From NCBI GenBank assembly GCA_963971405.1, contig OZ020485.1, positions 34,119,921-34,183,920 on the forward strand: a stretch of 64,000 bases of DNA, given 5' to 3'. Made by a program: the position numbers and the translations under genes. This DNA comes from Psococerastis gibbosa. Taxonomy: Eukaryota; Arthropoda; Insecta; Psocodea; Psocidae. This document shows positions 59,213 through 64,000 of the stretch, piece after piece. Under the pieces are notes generated by a model. That model saw only the letters and a program-made list of their open reading frames with translations, was not told where the DNA came from and searched no databases. Position 1 is the first letter of the stretch. Each line of letters opens with the position of its first letter.

Positions 59213-60728
59213 GCGCTATGTGTAATAGAAAATAAAAAAAACTTCATTATTTTCCCGATCACAACATCAACACACAAAACACTCTTGTGTTCCAAACTAT
59301 GACGACTATGAACTTTTACTTATTAAATTATTTTTACTTTGACTGGACGTCATCTTGAAATCGTTAATTTGTCGTAAAAAGTGTAGATTACCATTATCGT
59401 AGATAATAATACGATCTTCCAGTCAGATTTTAATTCATTCCTCTGCGACCAATATTGACTGAGATATGAATTATATCAGTTTTCAATCGGCCGCCATCTT
59501 ATATCTAAATAGCGGATCTAGCTGGTTAACGAACTCGATTAAGGCATTTGTATGATCAATTTTTTTGCCAAGTTTCATCCAAATCGGATAATATTTACGG
59601 CAGTTAGAGTGTTTCCTAAAATCGATATATATATATATATTATAACATTCTGAACGGAGGGTGGTTTTGGGCACAGGGGGTCATGAAATGAAAAGTTGTG
59701 AAGAAATTTTCCGAAAGTCGAACATTGGTCGCCATCTCAATAGGTAGATGAATCTCCCTAAAAAAATGTAACAATGTATAAATGTATTGTATTGTATTGA
59801 AGGAAATAAATTATCTTATATATCTTTAAAAAGATGTATCCGCTTAAAAAAATATACTTCCTGTACGTGAGTATTAATCGAAATATTTGAGCCTCGTACT
59901 AGCGTATGTAATGCATATTATTGTATTGTATACCGTATTTAGAATGCAACTCATACATAGCACAAGTTGCGGCAATAAAGGAAAGAATACCGGGTGTTGG
60001 AATCTCGTTGTCATTCGAGAAATATCTCGGATTTGGTGGAGACAGTCGCGGAAAGGGATGAATAATTCAACGAGGGTGAGTTTTTAACTGTGGCGGGGAG
60101 TCTGAAGTTCTAAACTTGTGATCGCGCCTTCAGGTAGAAAGCTCCTAAGAAAAAAGTCATTCGTATTGATTATTGGCGTATAGGCTAAACAGCAAGAGGG
60201 GGGGGGGGGTAGTAGGGGGGGGTAAAGACCTGCACAGGGCTAAGACTCGCCCCCGCCTTATATTTACCACAAAATATGGACCCTGTGCGGCTAGTCTTGG
60301 TGAGATTATTGTTTTGACTGCACCCGATGCGATGAACAAATTTAATGAGATTGGCTGACTTTTACAAATAAAAAATTAGGAAGTATGTTTTCGATACTTG
60401 GGATGCACGACAGTTTCTGGGCGACTCAGCGAATATTTTTTCAAGGGTGTGACATGAAATATTTGAATTTCTACGCATGGAATTCAAACCTTGATCTATT
60501 TTAAAGCAAATAATAATCAGTTGTTTCACCTTTCATCAAGTCAGATTTTTTGAAGAACTTCTTCTTTAATGCCTCTTCTCTCGAAGATTGGCGACTATCT
60601 AATGACAATTTGGAGACTGCTGCTCTGAAAAAGTTATGCTGTTGCCAAACCACTGCCCCAAGTTCTTCTTCTACCGGGAGCCCTCAGTTCTTAGTATTTA
60701 AATATAAAAAATTAATTAATTAATAATT
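59213..60728. other. Unassigned, with G/C runs
   Basis: 59560-59590 (CCAAGTTTCATCCAAATCGG) has the look of a widespread invertebrate repeat, but no second copy is seen here. A TA microsatellite is at 59627-59642 and a run of 12 G at 60198-60209. No gene recognised. Confidence 0.35.
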
Positions 60729-60865
60729 ACTTTTGTTCTATTTTATTATTCTATTACGTAGTTGGGGCTATAAAACTCTCTCTTAAACTCAACTAGAATG
60801 GCTCGGGACCGCCTGCTTTACATGCCTATGTAGAAAGTGGGCGACTCGAGCCAACAACCAGAAAA
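60729..60865 (-). repeat. tRNA-derived SINE, copy 10 (degraded)
   Basis: TTTTGTTCTATT ... GGGGCTATAAA(AC)TCTCTCTTA, then CTCAACTAGAATGGCTCGGG and CTGCTTTACATGCC. The head is short and the B box is lost. A run of 16 C follows at 60874-60889. Confidence 0.7.
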
Positions 60866-60889
60866 GTCACCCTCCCCCCCCCCCCCCCC

Positions 60890-61329
60890 TTCATTATACT
60901 ATAAGACCCCAAAATGTTCCCTATGTTTTAAATAATAAATAAATAAATTTTTGGGGCATCTTTAATTTTTTTCTTACTTATCGACATCATATATTTAGTG
61001 CATTAAAATAGCTCCCTCAAAAGTCCATACTTAAGCTAATTATTAATTACATAATATATTTGATTTAATCACAAAAGATCATAACTTATTACTAATATGG
61101 AAATTAGATTGGGTAGCCTATGCAGGGGAATACTTCACTTTCATACTAAAAAAATATCAGGTATATACAGGCCTGCCCCAAATAATATCCCTTTATTTCA
61201 GAAATTAGAAATAATAATAAATATAAACTACGCTACAACAAAATAATGTCATCAATTTTGTGATGATATAAATAATGTTGCGCCATCATTTACAATTAAA
61301 AAACTCCTGAAAAATCGTGCTGAAGGCGC
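60890..61329. other. Unassigned AT-rich
   Basis: No feature recognised. Confidence 0.35.
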
Positions 61330-61555
61330 TCTCTTCCTTTAACCGCTCTAACCAATGAGAAAGACCCTCGCTTCGAGGAAGCCCCATGACGTAATCCAAT
61401 ATGGCCGACTCCAAACTCGAAACTTGGTTGTGGTAAGTCTTGTGTTGGAATTTCATTAATTTTCTGTAGGGTTGGGTGGTATTTAGGGACCAAGTCATGT
61501 GTGTTTGAGGTGTTTACACGAGTGTGCTACTGGGGAACGTTCTAGAAATTGGTGA
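61330..61555 (+). promoter_or_regulatory. Possible promoter and first exon
   Basis: Within 90 bp lie a CCAAT box (TAACCAATGAG), a CRE-like TGACGTAA and a YY1-like AATATGGCCG. Two good donor sites follow: TTGTG|GTAAGT near 61433 and AATTG|GTGAGT near 61551. The stretch is clearly less AT-rich than its surroundings. No coding exon can be attached to it, and two overlapping minus frames of 65-70 codons have no known domain. Confidence 0.25.
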
Positions 61556-61674
61556 GTGGTAAACATAGGAAGCCAGTAGCCTAAACAAAAAGCTCTGCGT
61601 TTTCAACGAGTGCATGGGGTGTTCAAAATTGTTAAGCTATCAAAAAAATGCTAGCTACTGAGCAGTACCACTTT

Positions 61675-61843
61675 CTGCAGCCTGATCGGGGCGTTTATAA
61701 TACCGGTATTTATTTAATCCACTGGTAAACAAGATAATTTTATAATGGATATGGATATAATATTCAAAATTTGTTTGTTTACAGTTATAATCCTAGGGTA
61801 TTTATTTAACCCCGGTAATATAAACGCCTCGATCAGACTGCAG
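61675..61843. mobile_element. CTGCAG-ended MITE, copy 3
   Basis: Begins CTGCAGCCTGATCGGGGCG and ends CGCCTCGATCAGACTGCAG, with both ends intact. The core matches the other two copies apart from a short ATGGATATGGATATAATA change. Confidence 0.87.
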
Positions 61844-62542
61844 CTGGAATGTATTCTTATGTTATATTGTTAATGTTACTATTTATTTTATTTCAGAGTA
61901 AAGTAAAGTAAGTTAAGTAACATTCGTTACGTGTATCGTTACAGTACCCTAGCAAGTTTAAAAGGAAATAATAATGTCATACAGTAGATTTTTGGATCGC
62001 TACAGCAGTTCGATGCCAATTTTAAACCCGTACTATACATAAAGGTGATCAGGCGTACCTTTTCAACAGTAAGTTCTATTTTTTAGGGCAGCCAAGGTGT
62101 ATTTTATTGTATTATTGTTTTTTAAGGAAGCGCACGTTTTTGGTTTCTTGAGAAATAGTACTCTTTTTTCAACAGTAAATTAGTAATTATTATTATTATT
62201 CACTTAAATTATAAATTTGAGCATATTCCATATACAGTATATATACATATATACATATTCCGTTGTATTTCATTAGGGTTAAGCTTGTATTAGCTCTTTA
62301 TGTACATCAAATCATACTGATGTCCAAAGTAAGAGTGATTAAATGTCTAATAGTACTCCCCCCCCCCTTTGTTACCCAATAGACTTGGACATTCTTTCTA
62401 GACATCTGGCCATGCTACGAATATATAGGTATAATCAGCAATCAGCATACTGCAAATATTTTTATTAATAAATTTAGTAAAGTACGTATTTATTATACTT
62501 ATTATATTTATTATATTTATTAATAACTTAGTAAATTTCTTA
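61844..62542. other. Unassigned AT-rich
   Basis: C run near 62358-62367 and several TTA/ATA microsatellites. No gene recognised. Confidence 0.35.
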
Positions 62543-62545
62543 TAA

Positions 62546-62986
62546 GGGGCTGTACATTAATCACGAGTGTTTTTTTAACCATTTTTAACCCCTCCCTTCC
62601 CCTTGGTGATACGTGGTGAGGTTTAAAACTACCCCCCTCCCCCCACCAAAAATTGTATTTTTTAGTACTACAAAGAATCTTAAACTTTTTATAATATTAT
62701 TTTTAAATACAAGTATAAAGTATATAATCTATTCTATTTTATTCTAGAAAATTAAGGACCATGACAAAAATTTCTAGACAGAAAGGTTGCAGGTTGTTTT
62801 TGACTGGCATAAAAAAAGTCAAGGTCACACTACACACCGCTTTTCGGTTTAGAAATCACGCGTTTGACGAAAAAATAAATACACGTGATATCTTACTAAA
62901 CCCCCCTCCCCCTTGTGATATTTCTTGGTTTTTGCCAAACACCTCCCCCCCCCCTTTCGAACCTCACGTGATTAATGGACAGCCCC
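62546..62986. mobile_element. 441-bp MITE, PIF/Harbinger-like
   Basis: Ends GGGGCTGTACATTAATCACG and, reversed, GGGGCTGTCCATTAATCACG match at 19 of 20 positions. Both are flanked by TAA (62543-62545 and 62987-62989). Three-base TWA duplications are typical of PIF/Harbinger. An 80-codon frame inside is probably non-functional. Confidence 0.75.
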
Positions 62987-62989
62987 TAA

Positions 62990-63430
62990 CATTCCCCGTT
63001 TAGTTATTTCTATGAAAAATGTTTTGCAGTGTTCCTTTATGGACACAGATATAATGTACAGTAAAACTTATACATTTTCAGACTCTAAACGTTAACAATT
63101 AAGACAATTTTAGAATGGAAACTGCTTACATATCTAACCCCAGGTTAACCCAGTTAAGTATTTTATCGCCTGTGGCTAAGTTATTACCATACGTCATAGT
63201 AGGCCTGCTGTAGTCATACAGTACATGTACATAACACTGTCAGTACTCATTTCATTCTTCGAAGGGGTGAGGAACGAATATTAAGATTGAGTTATACATG
63301 TATAGGAAGCAAGATAGTATGTCAATATGGTCATAATAGGGTCGTAATATGATCGATGTAATATAAGCAACCAGCCAGTTTTTTGGACCGTTCTGTTTGT
63401 ATTTTCCATATAAATAATGTAATAGAAATA
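62990..63430. other. Unassigned
   Basis: No feature recognised. Confidence 0.35.
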
Positions 63431-63570
63431 ATGGAGATACTAAGAAGATATAGTAAGTAAAAAGAACTTCCTGGTTGAAAAACCTAAGGCAGTGGTAGGC
63501 AGGTGCACTGCTTTTCAGAGCAGCATAGAAGAGGGGAAAGGCATTTCAAGAAGAATAGAATTAAATAAAT
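63431..63570 (+). pseudogene. LINE C-terminal remnant, second copy
   Basis: The plus strand reads RTSWLKNLRQW*AGALLFRAA*, with in-frame stops. Same family as 9990-10270. Confidence 0.55.
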
Positions 63571-64000
63571 TCATAAGAAATTAATTCAATAATAAATAAA
63601 TCGTATGTTTTGTTAAAATTCTACAATTTACAAAACTTCAGTGGAATCTCATAACAAACCACACCATTTTGAGCGGAATACCAAGCGGTATTCATAGCTC
63701 TAATAAAAAAGATAAAGAACTACATAAATAAAATTGATTAATTAAAAACAAATAATGTATAATGTAGGCAGGCATAATTGCTTTTAAAAAGCTCACTTCA
63801 AACAACAACGAGCTCGTTTAGAGTCCCAATGTTTTCACAAAACAGATAGGACTATACTAATATGTGCGTGTGTGAAGTAGCAACCGAATCAGAGAACTTA
63901 GTAAAAGCACATAAAGCAAAACTTCTCTTTTATGAATACCAATGCCCTTAACAGCCCATTAAAAGCTTTTATGAACTCAACATAATAAATATGGCACTAA
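63571..64000. other. Unassigned AT-rich end of window
   Basis: No feature recognised. Confidence 0.35.

Overview
This is animal nuclear DNA. It is AT-rich, has introns, and is full of mobile-element relics. The one protein-coding gene I can identify is a posterior Hox gene, Abdominal-B, on the minus strand. Its homeodomain differs very little from the arthropod Abd-B consensus, and it keeps the PLHIPA motif and a C-terminal tail ending in HQ. An insect or crustacean is the best guess; I cannot name the species.

Layout. From 1 to about 28 kb, which lies 3' of the Hox gene, there are interspersed repeats and long stretches without recognisable genes: foldback elements, miniature transposons (MITEs), tRNA-derived SINEs, LINE fragments and an 80-bp tandem array. 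From about 28 to 31.7 kb the DNA is poorer in repeats and probably includes the Abd-B 3' UTR. A perfect 32-bp hairpin lies at 30.7 kb. Abd-B coding sequence occupies 31,681-32,081 (homeobox exon) and 38,148-38,832 (first coding exon). The intron between them is 6,066 bp. A CpG-rich leader and probable promoter lie at about 38.8-39.4 kb. From 39.4 to 64 kb, upstream of the gene, the repeat-rich landscape resumes. It includes an inverted duplication of a mariner transposase 5' half, a nested foldback, a 400-bp palindrome, three copies of a CTGCAG-ended MITE and several LINE 3' ends.

Repeats. At least five repeat classes recur: (A) an unclassified repeat of about 0.8 kb with an internal (CTGT)n tract, five copies; (B) a tRNA-derived SINE of about 200 bp, ten copies; (C) foldback elements flanked by TTA or TAA, with GGCGGC-type ends; (D) short GC-ended MITEs containing long G or C runs, some with 8-bp hAT-like duplications; (E) 5'-truncated LINEs of several families. 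Several are nested, so relative ages can be read directly. Most of the other open frames are short, unsupported by homology I recognise, or chance readings of repeats; I leave them out.

No neighbouring Hox gene was found. About 31 kb 3' of Abd-B, where abd-A would be expected, holds no second homeobox that I can see. All similarities are judged by eye from the sequence; no search was run.
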